A stretch of DNA of 22,241 bases from an uncultured Luteimonas sp. (lineage in GTDB: Bacteria > Pseudomonadota > Gammaproteobacteria > Xanthomonadales > Xanthomonadaceae), in NCBI GenBank assembly GCA_938008415.1, contig CALLKI010000025.1, positions 1 through 22,241 of the forward strand. The letters run 5' to 3'. Every line of letters begins with the position of its first letter. The first letter of the stretch is position 1. The position numbers were made by a program, and so were the translations under genes. Below the pieces are notes generated by a model that ran no database searches, was not told the origin of the DNA, and saw only the letters and a list, made by a program, of their open reading frames with translations. Of the stretch, positions 15,176 through 22,039 are shown in pieces.

Positions 15176-15198
15176 ATGGGGCGGCTGGGCCGCCCCAT
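15176..15198. repeat. Strong 10-bp hairpin in the divergent echA/FKBP region
   Basis: ATGGGGCGGC (15176-15185) and GCCGCCCCAT (15189-15198) form a perfect stem with a 3-nt loop TGG. On the plus strand it is followed by TCCTTG. It sits between a -10-like TATCCT (15147-15152) and the FKBP ATG (15244), so if that promoter is used it lies in the 5' leader. Confidence 0.5.
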
Positions 15199-15243
15199 TC
15201 CTTGATGGCCACAACCATCGAAACCAAACCGGAGAACCGCTAC

Positions 15244-15957
15244 ATGAAGTTGCGTTTGCTCGCCGCCAGCCTCGCGGCCCTGACCCTGGCGTCCGGCGCC
15301 GTTTCCGCCCAGGACCTCACGTCCGAGCGGGGGAAGCTGAGCTATGCCATCGGTTACAACACCGGCGTCGAGCTGGCCGAGCTGTCCGCTCGCGGCGAGT
15401 CGGTGGACGTCAACACCGTGATCAAGGCCATCCAGGACGCCTACGCCCGCAAGGAGCCGGCCGTCCCGGTCGACCAGCTGCGCGCCGCGGTCGAGGCCAT
15501 GCAGCAGCGCCAGCAGGCCAAGCTGCAGGAGGAGTTCAACAAGCTCGCGGCGGCGAACAAGGCAGCCAGCGACAGCTTCCTCGCCCAGAACCGCGGCAAG
15601 CCCGGCGTGCAGGTCCTGCCCGGCAGCACGGTGCAGTACCGCGTGATCGAGTCGGGCAACGGCGCCAAGCCGACCCAGGCCAGCGAGGTCGAGCTGAACT
15701 ACAAGGGCATGCTGCCTGACGGCACCGTGCTGGTCGACACCTCGCAGCCGCCGGAAGGCCAGCAGGCCGGCCCGGTGAAGATGAAGGTCAGCCAGATCCC
15801 GCTGCCGGGCCTGCGCGAGGCGCTGCTGCAGATGCCGGCCGGCTCGCGCTGGGAAGTGGTGCTGCCGGGCGACAAGGCCTATGGCACCGACATCCGCGCA
15901 GGGCGCATGGCCAACCAGGCCGTGATCTTCGACATCAAGCTCCTGAGCGTGAAGTAA
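15244..15957 (+). CDS. Exported FKBP-type peptidyl-prolyl cis-trans isomerase
   Basis: Periplasmic FkpA/Mip-like folding catalyst of 237 aa. The signal peptide is MKLRLLAASLAALTLASGAVSA, with likely cleavage before QDLTS. Residues about 25-120 are the helical FKBP_N dimerisation domain (GKLSYAIGYNTGVELAEL; long Gln/Ala helix MQQRQQAKLQEEFNKLAAAN). Residues about 135-237 are the FKBP fold (VELNYKGMLPDGTVLVDTS, the hydrophobic pocket around LPGLREALLQMPAGSRWEV, and final NQAVIFDIKLLSV). The usual 'FDSS' segment reads 'LVDTS', so the active site is slightly divergent. ATG preceded by GGAG with 8-nt spacing. Monocistronic: strong hairpin upstream, intrinsic terminator downstream. Confidence 0.92.
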   Translation: MKLRLLAASLAALTLASGAVSAQDLTSERGKLSYAIGYNTGVELAELSARGESVDVNTVIKAIQDAYARKEPAVPVDQLRAAVEAMQQRQQAKLQEEFNKLAAANKAASDSFLAQNRGKPGVQVLPGSTVQYRVIESGNGAKPTQASEVELNYKGMLPDGTVLVDTSQPPEGQQAGPVKMKVSQIPLPGLREALLQMPAGSRWEVVLPGDKAYGTDIRAGRMANQAVIFDIKLLSVK

Positions 15958-15974
15958 CCTGGCGTCCATTCCGC

Positions 15975-16007
15975 GCCGTGCCGGCCCCAGGGCCGGCACG
16001 GCGTTTT
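15975..16007 (+). terminator. Intrinsic terminator of the FKBP gene
   Basis: GCCGTGCCGGCCC (15975-15987) and GGGCCGGCACGGC (15990-16002) form a 13-bp perfect stem, closed in practice by a small loop, followed by GTTTT (16003-16007). It starts 18 nt after the FKBP stop. It is the clearest Rho-independent terminator in the window. Confidence 0.85.
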
Positions 16008-16059
16008 CGCACCCGGACCCCCGGTCCGGATGTGTGGTGCAGTACGCAGTATCGACAAG

Positions 16060-16245
16060 ATGGATTCCACCTTCCGCGCCGTGCTCAGTCCCTGCACCGG
16101 CGTCTGCATGCTCGACGATGACGGGTTGTGCATGGGGTGCCGCCGCACCGCGGCCGAGATCGCGCGCTGGCCGCTGATGGGCGATGATGAACGTCTCCAC
16201 CTGATGGAACACGTGCTCCCGCAACGGGAGCGGCGGGCCGAGTGA
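16060..16245 (+). CDS. DUF1289 domain small cysteine-rich protein
   Basis: A 61-aa protein with four cysteines in the DUF1289 pattern SPCTGVC...GLCMGCRRTAAEI: Cys12, Cys16, Cys24 and Cys27, likely binding Zn or an iron-sulfur centre. The following 'AEIARW' helix is also typical. Function of the family is not established. An in-frame ATG at 16030 would add ten residues (MCGAVRSIDK), including one extra Cys; 16060 is preferred by family length, though neither start has a clear Shine-Dalgarno. First gene of the operon that continues with the Nudix hydrolase, whose start overlaps its stop codon. Confidence 0.85.
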   Translation: MDSTFRAVLSPCTGVCMLDDDGLCMGCRRTAAEIARWPLMGDDERLHLMEHVLPQRERRAE

Positions 16246-16874
16246 CGATGCCGGATCCGGGGTTGCCCGAACTGCGACGCGCGCTGCATCCGCTGGCGCA
16301 GGTGCCGGATGGCCCGGGGTGGAACGCCGCCGAACTGGCGGGTCTGCTTCCCGGGGGAGTGCGGTTCCGCAGGGCGGCGGTGCTGGTCGGGCTGGTGCCG
16401 CGCGGCCCGGAAACGCACGTGCTGTTCACTCGGCGCACCGAACTGATGCGCCACCATGCCGGGCAGGTCAGCTTCCCGGGCGGGCGCATCGAGGAGACGG
16501 ACCCGGGGCCGCTCGATGCGGCATTGCGCGAGGCGCACGAGGAGATCGGCCTGGCGCCGGCCATGGTCGAACCGCTGGGCTGGCTCGATCCCCTGGACAC
16601 CATCACCGGTTACCGCGTGTTGCCGGTGGTCGGGCTGGTCGCGCCGGACTTCGTACCGCGGCCCGATCCGGGCGAGGTCGCCGAGGTGTTCGAGGTGCCG
16701 TTGGCCTGGCTGCTGGAACCGGGCAACCTGGTGTGGACCGGGATCGAGCTGGCCGGGCGCACGAGGCATGTGGCCGAGATCCGCCCGCGCCCCGGCGACC
16801 CGCCGGAGCGCCGCATCTGGGGCGCCACGGCTTCCATACTGTCCAACCTGCGCGAACGCATCGGAGGGGCGTGA
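16242..16874 (+). CDS. Nudix hydrolase, CoA pyrophosphatase (NudL-like)
   Basis: Predicted to split coenzyme A or its oxidised derivatives into 3',5'-ADP and 4'-phosphopantetheine. It has 210 aa from GTG 16242 (GTGA overlap with the upstream stop), or 208 from ATG 16248. The NudL/UPF0035 signature LMRHHAGQVSFPGGRIEETD runs into the Nudix box with LREAHEEIGL supplying the metal-binding glutamates. The downstream DPLDTITGYRVLPVVGLV is characteristic of CoA-specific Nudix enzymes. The stop overlaps the next ATG by one base (TGATG). CoA preference is inferred from the signature. Confidence 0.9.
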   Translation: MTMPDPGLPELRRALHPLAQVPDGPGWNAAELAGLLPGGVRFRRAAVLVGLVPRGPETHVLFTRRTELMRHHAGQVSFPGGRIEETDPGPLDAALREAHEEIGLAPAMVEPLGWLDPLDTITGYRVLPVVGLVAPDFVPRPDPGEVAEVFEVPLAWLLEPGNLVWTGIELAGRTRHVAEIRPRPGDPPERRIWGATASILSNLRERIGGA

Positions 16875-17722
16875 TGGACGGACGCTGGACCACGCTTGTG
16901 CGACCGGACGAGCTGGAAGCCGCGCTCGGCGACCGCGACGTGGTGGTCGTGGACTGCCGGTTCTCGCTTGCCGATCCGCGGGCGGGCGAGGCCGCGTACC
17001 GGCAGTCGCACATCCCGGGCGCGCGCCATGCCCACCTGGACCGCGACCTGTCCGGCCCGCACGCGCCGGGCGCCGGCCGCCATCCGTGGCCGGATGCCCG
17101 CGGTTTCACCGCCTGGCTGCGCCGCCAGGGCATCTCGCCGCGGACGCGGGTGGTGGCCTATGACGATGGCGACGGCGCGTTCGCCGCGCGGCTGTGGTTC
17201 CTGCTGCGCGTGCTCGGGCACGCGAGTGTCGCCGTGCTCGACGGGGGCTGGGACCGCTGGCGCGCCGAAGGGCGCCCGCAGGACGCCACCGTGCCGGCGG
17301 AAGCCCGGGCGGACTACGACGCGTGCTTCGATGCAACGCTCCTGTGCGATGCCGCAGGCGTGCAGGCCCACCTCGATGCCGGCGGCCTGCTGCTCGACGC
17401 GCGGGCGCCGGAGCGCTACCGCGGCGAGGCCGAACCGATCGACCGCGTCGCCGGCCACGTGCCGGGCGCGGTCAACCGGCCGTACGCCGCCAACCTGCGC
17501 GACGGCCGCTTCCGGCCCGCGGAGGAGCTGAGGGCGGAGTTCCAGACACTGCTGGCAGGCCGTGCACCGCGCGACGTGGTGGTGATGTGCGGCTCGGGTG
17601 TCACCGCCTGCCACCACCTGCTGGCGATGGCGCACGCGGGGCTGCCGGGCGCGCGCCTGTACACCGGTTCCTGGAGCGGATGGATCGAGGATCCGTCGCG
17701 GCCAGTGGCCCGCGGCGGCTGA
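16874..17722 (+). CDS. sseA: 3-mercaptopyruvate sulfurtransferase (tandem rhodanese)
   Basis: Transfers sulfur from 3-mercaptopyruvate to cyanide or thiol acceptors. It has 282 aa in two rhodanese domains. The N-terminal inactive one (about 1-140) contains VVVDCRFSLADPRAGEAAY and HIPGARHAHLDRDLSG. The catalytic one (about 150-282) has LLLDARAPERYRGE, HVPGAVNRPY and the active loop CGSGVTA with Cys239. The loop CG(S/T)GVT, rather than CRKGVT, marks mercaptopyruvate specificity over thiosulfate. ATG 16874 has a GGAGGGG Shine-Dalgarno and overlaps the Nudix stop by one base, so the start is certain. Confidence 0.92.
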   Translation: MDGRWTTLVRPDELEAALGDRDVVVVDCRFSLADPRAGEAAYRQSHIPGARHAHLDRDLSGPHAPGAGRHPWPDARGFTAWLRRQGISPRTRVVAYDDGDGAFAARLWFLLRVLGHASVAVLDGGWDRWRAEGRPQDATVPAEARADYDACFDATLLCDAAGVQAHLDAGGLLLDARAPERYRGEAEPIDRVAGHVPGAVNRPYAANLRDGRFRPAEELRAEFQTLLAGRAPRDVVVMCGSGVTACHHLLAMAHAGLPGARLYTGSWSGWIEDPSRPVARGG

Positions 17723-17738
17723 GTGGGGAGAAAATGAC

Positions 17739-18161
17739 ATGCACGCCGAGATCTGGCACAACCCGGCCTGCAGTACCTCGCGCAACACCCTGGCGCTGAT
17801 CCGGCACGCGGGCATCGAGCCTGTGGTCGTCGAGTACCTGCGCAACCCGCCGGACAGGGAGCGCCTGCGCCGGGCCATCGCCGACGCCGGCCTGCGCGTG
17901 CGCGACGCGATCCGCACGAAACAGCGCGAATACGCGGAACTCGGGCTGGACGATCCGGCGCTGGACGACGAGGCGCTGCTGGACGCGATGGTGGCCACGC
18001 CGGTACTGATCAACCGCCCCTTCGTGTTCACGCCGCTGGGCGTGCGCCTGTGCCGGCCGTCCCCTCTGGTGGCGCTGGAGATCCTGCCGCCGTGCAAGGG
18101 GCCGTTCCACAAGGAGAACGGCGAGTTGCTGCTCGACGCCGACGGCCGGCCGGTGGGCTGA
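17739..18161 (+). CDS. arsC: Arsenate reductase (glutaredoxin-dependent), ArsC family
   Basis: Reduces arsenate to arsenite using glutaredoxin. It has 140 aa, matching E. coli plasmid ArsC (141). Catalytic Cys11 lies in IWHNPACSTSRNTLALIR. The second diagnostic block INRPFVFTPLGVRLCRPS holds the arsenate-binding arginines, and LEILPPCKGPFHKENGE is the usual C-terminus. ATG 17739 has GGAG with 8-nt spacing; another ATG at 17734 is out of frame. No arsR, arsB or acr3 is nearby, so it is an orphan arsC in a housekeeping operon, where a general thiol-redox role is possible. YffB/Spx relatives were considered but lack this second block. Confidence 0.9.
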   Translation: MHAEIWHNPACSTSRNTLALIRHAGIEPVVVEYLRNPPDRERLRRAIADAGLRVRDAIRTKQREYAELGLDDPALDDEALLDAMVATPVLINRPFVFTPLGVRLCRPSPLVALEILPPCKGPFHKENGELLLDADGRPVG

Positions 18162-18170
18162 GGCCGGAGG

Positions 18171-18929
18171 CTATTTCCCGAGCTTCGCGACCAGTGCGCG
18201 CAGGCCGGCCTGGGTGTCGGGATCGTTCCAGGACGCGATGAAGCGGTCGAGGCGGAGGCGTTCCGGCTGCAGCGCCGCCACCAGCTCCGCGCGCGCGATG
18301 GCGCGCGTCTGCAGCACCGGCTGGCGTGGCAGCGACAGCAGGTTGCGCAGCCAGGCGCGTGCCCGCGCAGGCACGTCGTCGATCTCCGCCAGTTCGTCCA
18401 CCAGCCCGATCTCGTACGCGCGCTGCGCCTCGACCAGCTCGCCGCCGACCAGCAGGCGCTCGGCCCGGTGCTCGCCGACCGCGCGCCGCATCAGGTACTG
18501 GATGCCTTCCGGCGCGACCAGCCCGACCTGGGTCTCGTTCAGGCCGATGCGGTACGGGCCCGCCGCCATCACCCGGTAGTCGCAGCACAACGCGAGCACG
18601 CAGCCGCCGGCGGGCGAGTGGCCGTTGATCGCGGCGGCCACCGGCACGGGGGATGCGGCGAGCGCGCGCGCGGCGTCGGCGAACGCCTCCCAGGTGGCGC
18701 GCACGCCGTCCCCGTCGAGCGAGAGCAGGCGGGGGACGTCGAGCCCAGCGGTGAACGCCTTCGGGCCGCCGCTGAGCACGATGCCCTGCGCGCCTTCGGC
18801 AGGGGCATGCATGACCGCGTCGCGCAGGGCCAGGCACAGCTCGAGGTCCAGCGCGTTGACGGGCGGGCGCGACAGCCGCAGTTCGTGGATGCCGCCTTCG
18901 TGGACCGTGGTTTCGACCAGAGCGCTCAT
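18171..18929 (-). CDS. Delta3,delta2-enoyl-CoA isomerase-type crotonase
   Basis: Predicted to shift cis/trans-3-enoyl-CoA double bonds to trans-2 for beta-oxidation of unsaturated fatty acids. It has 252 aa. Unlike the hydratase at 14263-15045, the first hydratase glutamate is replaced (GGCVLAL, Val111), and only Glu132 (IGLNETQVGL) remains. This single-Glu NET pattern, with SPAGGCVLALCCDYRV before it, matches mitochondrial ECI1-type isomerases. Oxyanion segment KAFTAGLDVPRLL at 57-69. Convergent with arsC (9-nt gap). The thioesterase lies 36 nt upstream on the same strand, suggesting a small acyl-CoA operon. Confidence 0.87.
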   Translation of the reverse strand: MSALVETTVHEGGIHELRLSRPPVNALDLELCLALRDAVMHAPAEGAQGIVLSGGPKAFTAGLDVPRLLSLDGDGVRATWEAFADAARALAASPVPVAAAINGHSPAGGCVLALCCDYRVMAAGPYRIGLNETQVGLVAPEGIQYLMRRAVGEHRAERLLVGGELVEAQRAYEIGLVDELAEIDDVPARARAWLRNLLSLPRQPVLQTRAIARAELVAALQPERLRLDRFIASWNDPDTQAGLRALVAKLGK

Positions 18930-18965
18930 CGTGATGCCCCGCCGGGAGGGAAGGCCATCATAACG

Positions 18966-19385
18966 TCAGTCCGCGTGCGCGGACGCGACCTTGCGGACCG
19001 CGTCCGGCAGTGGCGTGGGACGCCCGGTCGCGCGTTCCACCCACACCATGACCACGTGCCCGTCCGCGTGCAGCACGCTGCCGTCCTCGCTGCCGATGCG
19101 GTGGCCGATGGTCACGCTGGTGGTGCCGACGCGGTCGATGAACAGTTCCACCGCGACCCGCGCCGGGTACGGGATGGGCACGCGGTAGTTCATCTGCACC
19201 GCCGCCAGCAGCGGCGCGATCCGGTCCGTGAGCCATTCTTCCCCGAGGGACTCGAACCAGCGGATCCGGGCCTCCTCGAGGTAGGTCATGAAGTTCGAGT
19301 TGTTGACATGGTTGAACGCGTCGAGGTCGCGCCAGCGCAACTCGATCGGCATGCGGAACACGGGCTTGCGGTCGTCTGTGGCCAT
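18966..19385 (-). CDS. Acyl-CoA thioesterase, 4HBT/YbgC-type hotdog fold
   Basis: Single hotdog domain of 139 aa, expected to hydrolyse acyl-CoA thioesters in the cytoplasm. The active-site helix is RWRDLDAFNHVNNSNFMTYL: Asp20-Leu-Asp22 with HVNN is the 4-hydroxybenzoyl-CoA thioesterase class signature. Further motifs are YPARVAVELFIDRVG and a short C-terminal strand HVVMVWVERATGRP. ATG 19385 gives the family start (MATDDRKPVFRMP); no Shine-Dalgarno is visible. It precedes the enoyl-CoA isomerase on the same strand and follows uvrA with a 58-bp gap. Confidence 0.9.
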   Translation of the reverse strand: MATDDRKPVFRMPIELRWRDLDAFNHVNNSNFMTYLEEARIRWFESLGEEWLTDRIAPLLAAVQMNYRVPIPYPARVAVELFIDRVGTTSVTIGHRIGSEDGSVLHADGHVVMVWVERATGRPTPLPDAVRKVASAHAD

Positions 19386-19443
19386 GGCGTGGGCGTGACG
19401 TGTGGGGGATCGCAAGTCTGCCGCCTTCGCGCCGAGCAATTGC

Positions 19444-20157
19444 TCAGGCGCCGGCCCGGCGCTTCGGCCGGGAAGGGCCGGCGCCGAGGATCTTCGCGAG
19501 GAACTGCCCGGTGTACGAGTGCGGTACCGTCGCCACGTGTTCCGGCGGCCCCTCCGCGATGATGCGGCCACCACGGTGGCCGCCCTCGGGGCCGAGGTCG
19601 ATCACCCAGTCGGCGGTCTTGATCACGTCCAGGTTGTGCTCGATCACGACCACGGTGTTGCCCTCGTCGCGCAGCCGGTGCAGCACCGCGAGCAGGTGGT
19701 CGATGTCGTGGAAGTGCAGGCCGGTGGTAGGTTCGTCGAGGATGTACAGCGTGCGCCCGGTATCGCGGCGCGAGAGTTCCTTGGCCAGCTTCACGCGCTG
19801 GGCCTCGCCGCCGGAGAGCGTGGTCGCGCTCTGGCCGAGCCGGATGTAGCCGAGGCCCACGTCCATCAGCGTCTCCAGCTTGCGTGCGACCGCCGGGATC
19901 GGCTCGAACAGCGACAACGCCTCCTCGACCGTCATCTCCAGCACGTCGTGGATGCTGTAGCCCTTGTACAGGATCTCCAGCGTCTCGCGGTTGTAGCGCT
20001 TGCCGTGGCAGACGTCGCAGGGCACGTACACGTCCGGCAGGAAGTGCATCTCGACCTTGATCAGGCCGTCGCCCTGGCAGGCCTCGCAGCGGCCACCGCG
20101 GACGTTGAAGCTGAACCGGCCGGGCGAGTAGCCGCGGGCGCGCGCCTCGGGCACCTG
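19444..20157 (-). pseudogene. uvrA: uvrA, C-terminal quarter only (joined to foreign pxpC)
   Basis: The last 237 residues of UvrA, the damage-recognition ATPase of nucleotide excision repair (normally about 940-1000 aa). Visible: the C-terminal zinc finger CEACQGDG ... CDVCHGKRYNRETLEI, the ABC signature LSGGEAQRVKLAKELSRR, Walker B TLYILDEPTTGLHFHD, the switch His in VVVIEHNLDVIKTADWVIDL, and a basic tail. The UvrA sequence begins at PEARARGYSPGRFSFNV; upstream residues belong to PxpC in the same frame. The N-terminal ABC module, DNA-binding domain and second Walker A are missing. Codon use matches the first 20 kb. If the join is an assembly artefact, the native genome has an intact uvrA. 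Confidence 0.9.
20146..20157. other. Chimeric junction between uvrA and pxpC
   Basis: On the minus strand CAGGTGCCCGAG encodes QVPE, a segment plausible in both PxpC (GSIQVP...) and UvrA (...PEARARGY). PxpC-like sequence lies on the high-coordinate side, UvrA on the low side, and the reading frame is kept. Base composition changes at this point. No insertion-sequence ends or target duplication are visible. Confidence 0.75.
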
Positions 20158-20856
20158 GATCGAGCCGACCACCACCGGCTCGCTCTGCATCTCGGCCGCA
20201 GGCGGATTCATGCGCGCCCCCTCGAGGCGATAGCCGACACGGTCACTGCGATTCGAAACCTCCCAATCGGCCGCGAAAAAGCCTGCATGCTCGACGTGCT
20301 CGAACCAGTCCCATTGCGGCCCCCGCCACACGCGGATCAACGGCATTTCCTCGTAGCTCCGCCGATCTCCCGGATACACCCACGCCTCATCCAGTCCTCG
20401 CGCGTGAGGCGCATCGCCGGCCTGCAGCCGGTCTCCCGGGCGCAGCTCGCGGCCGATGCCTCCCCGCGCATACGTGCTCGCGCTGCCAAGAATCACCGGC
20501 GCCTGAAAGCCACCCTCGACGGCGACATACGTCCAGAGGCCGTTTCGCGAATACGGAAAACGAAGCACATCGCCCGGCCGGAGCCGACGCGCATGCCATG
20601 CCGGAATCATCGCCCCCGCCTCCGCGCCGGTGACCGCAAACCGCCGCGGTTCCAGCACCCGCAGCTCCGCGCCCTGCATGAGCAGTTCGAGCACGGGCGC
20701 CGTTTCCGGATTTCCCACGAGGCGGTTCGCCCACATTGCGGCGTGCGGGTCCATCACGCCGCTCGGTGGCACGCCGAAGCGCTTCCAGCCATGGCGGCCC
20801 TGATCCTGGACCGACACCCCCAGCCCGGTTCGCAAAATCTCCACGACGTCGCTCAT
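20146..20856 (-). pseudogene. pxpC: 5-oxoprolinase subunit C (pxpC), 3' truncated
   Basis: Biotin-dependent-carboxylase-like subunit of the PxpABC complex, which hydrolyses 5-oxoproline to glutamate with ATP. About 235 residues remain from ATG 20856 out of the usual 300-330. The N-terminus VEILRTGLGVSVQDQGRHGW and RFGVPPSGVMDPHAAMWAN are family signatures; WRGPQWDWF lies further on. The native sequence stops near SEPVVVGSIQVP, where family members continue into the GGYPK region; this is replaced in frame by UvrA. Start overlaps the pxpB stop (ATGA). It uses more A/T-ending codons (GAT, AAT, GTT, CGT, CCT) than genes before 20146. Confidence 0.85.
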
Positions 20857-21488
20857 TTCACCGGGATGAATTTCACGCGGTCCCCGGGTCGCAGAAGAAA
20901 CATCGCCATGTCGTCCGGCTCCCTCCGATTCAGGTCGAACAACCGCACCGTCGTATTCCCGATGATGTTCCAGCCACCGGGGCTCTCCACACTGTAGATG
21001 CCCGTGTGGGCGCCACCGATCGCCACCGATCCCGTCGGCACCCGCGGGCGCGGATTCGCCCGACGCGGCGTGTGCAATTTCGGATCGAGTCCCGTGAGGT
21101 AGGGAAATCCCGGGGAAAAACCCAGCAACGCCACCTCGTAGATCGGTGCCGCGTGCCGCTCCACTACTTCGCTGATGCTCAGCCCATGCCGGTCCGCCAA
21201 CTCGCCGAGGTCCGGCCCGTCGTAATAAACGGGAATCTCGTGCAGGGTGGATTCCCCCGCCTCCGACAGCGGAAGCGCCGCAAATCGTTCCGCCCACTGC
21301 CCGGGATGGAAGGCGGCACCGGGCGGAAACTCCACGAGCACCTTGTCGAAGGCGATCGAGAAATCGAGCACGCCATCCGCCGATTCGAGAAATCGCTGGA
21401 TCGCCCGCATTCGCAGGCGCGTCGAAGCCTCATCCGGCCCGTCCACCTGGAAGAGCACCGCTCGAGGTCCGCAACGTGTCCACCTCAT
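20853..21488 (-). CDS. pxpB: 5-oxoprolinase subunit B (PxpB)
   Basis: Partner subunit of PxpC (formerly KipI-like/allophanate hydrolase subunit 1). It has 211 aa. Family motifs: ALLGFSPGFPYLTGLDPKL, then PRRANPRPRVPTGSVAIGG and HTGIYSVESPGGWNIIGNT. The cyclophilin-like C-terminal half contains these; the N-terminal half (VLVEFPPG...) is the usual mixed domain. The start at 21488 (MRWTRCGPRAVLFQVDG) fits the family; an in-frame TTG at 21524 would add 12 residues. No clear Shine-Dalgarno. It is coupled to pxpC by an ATGA overlap. pxpA, often adjacent, is not in the window. Confidence 0.9.
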   Translation of the reverse strand: MRWTRCGPRAVLFQVDGPDEASTRLRMRAIQRFLESADGVLDFSIAFDKVLVEFPPGAAFHPGQWAERFAALPLSEAGESTLHEIPVYYDGPDLGELADRHGLSISEVVERHAAPIYEVALLGFSPGFPYLTGLDPKLHTPRRANPRPRVPTGSVAIGGAHTGIYSVESPGGWNIIGNTTVRLFDLNRREPDDMAMFLLRPGDRVKFIPVK

Positions 21489-21490
21489 TT

Positions 21491-21518
21491 TCGCAAGCAA
21501 ATCAAAAAGCCCTTGCGA
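21491..21518. promoter_or_regulatory. Inverted repeat in the pxpB/peroxiredoxin divergent promoter
   Basis: TCGCAAG (21491-21497) and CTTGCGA (21512-21518) form a perfect 7-bp inverted repeat with a 14-bp spacer, in the 62-bp A/T-richer region between the two divergent starts. Size and place suit a dimeric repressor operator; it could also be a hairpin in the pxpB leader. Confidence 0.4.
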
Positions 21519-21550
21519 GACCAATCATTCCCTCTTTAGCTCATCATATC

Positions 21551-22030
21551 ATGGCTCTCCCACCAGGAACCCAGGCGCCCGACTTCACCCTCAAGACGAT
21601 GACATCCGACGGCCTCGCCGACCTGACGTTGAGCGAGGCGTTCGGCAAGGCAAACACCGTGTTGCTGTTCTTCCCGGCGGCCTTCACGAGCGTGTGCACG
21701 AAGGAATTCTGCGATACGACGGCCGACCTGTGGCGCTACGAGGAACTGAGCGCGAGAGTCATCGGCATCAGTGTCGATACGCCATTCGCCCAGGCGGAAT
21801 GGGCAAAGAAGGAAGGTATCACCGTCCCGCTCGTCAGCGATCTGAACAAGGAGGTCACGCGGAAATACGACGTCCTGTTCCCCAACCTCGCCGGCGTGGG
21901 AGACGCTTCCGCGCGTGCAGCGTTCGTCATCGACAAGTCGGGAATGATCGTCCACAGCGAGCAGACCGCGACCAACAAGGACATGCCGGATTTCGACAAG
22001 GTCCTCGCAGCGCTCCAGAGCCTTAAATAA
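21551..22030 (+). CDS. Peroxiredoxin (Bcp/PrxQ-type, AhpC-TSA family)
   Basis: Thiol peroxidase that reduces H2O2 and organic peroxides. It has 159 aa. The peroxidatic Cys49 lies in FFPAAFTSVCTKEFC, with the P-x3-T-x2-C pattern, and a likely resolving Cys54 five residues later gives the CxxxxC arrangement of the Bcp/PrxQ class. Thioredoxin-fold markers are MALPPGTQAPDFTLK at the start and RAAFVIDKSGMIVHSE near the end. ATG 21551 is preferred because it gives the normal family start; the upstream extension is in the promoter region. About 16 of the first 88 codons end in A/T, including AGA, against 5 of the first 88 in the FKBP gene, so it belongs to the compositionally distinct block. Confidence 0.9.
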   Translation: MALPPGTQAPDFTLKTMTSDGLADLTLSEAFGKANTVLLFFPAAFTSVCTKEFCDTTADLWRYEELSARVIGISVDTPFAQAEWAKKEGITVPLVSDLNKEVTRKYDVLFPNLAGVGDASARAAFVIDKSGMIVHSEQTATNKDMPDFDKVLAALQSLK

Positions 22031-22039
22031 GGAAGCCCC

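Noticed and set aside
19444..20856. A genuine UvrA-PxpC fusion enzyme
   Set aside because: Each partner loses essential parts (UvrA its first ABC module and DNA-binding region, PxpC its C-terminal domain), and composition changes at the join.
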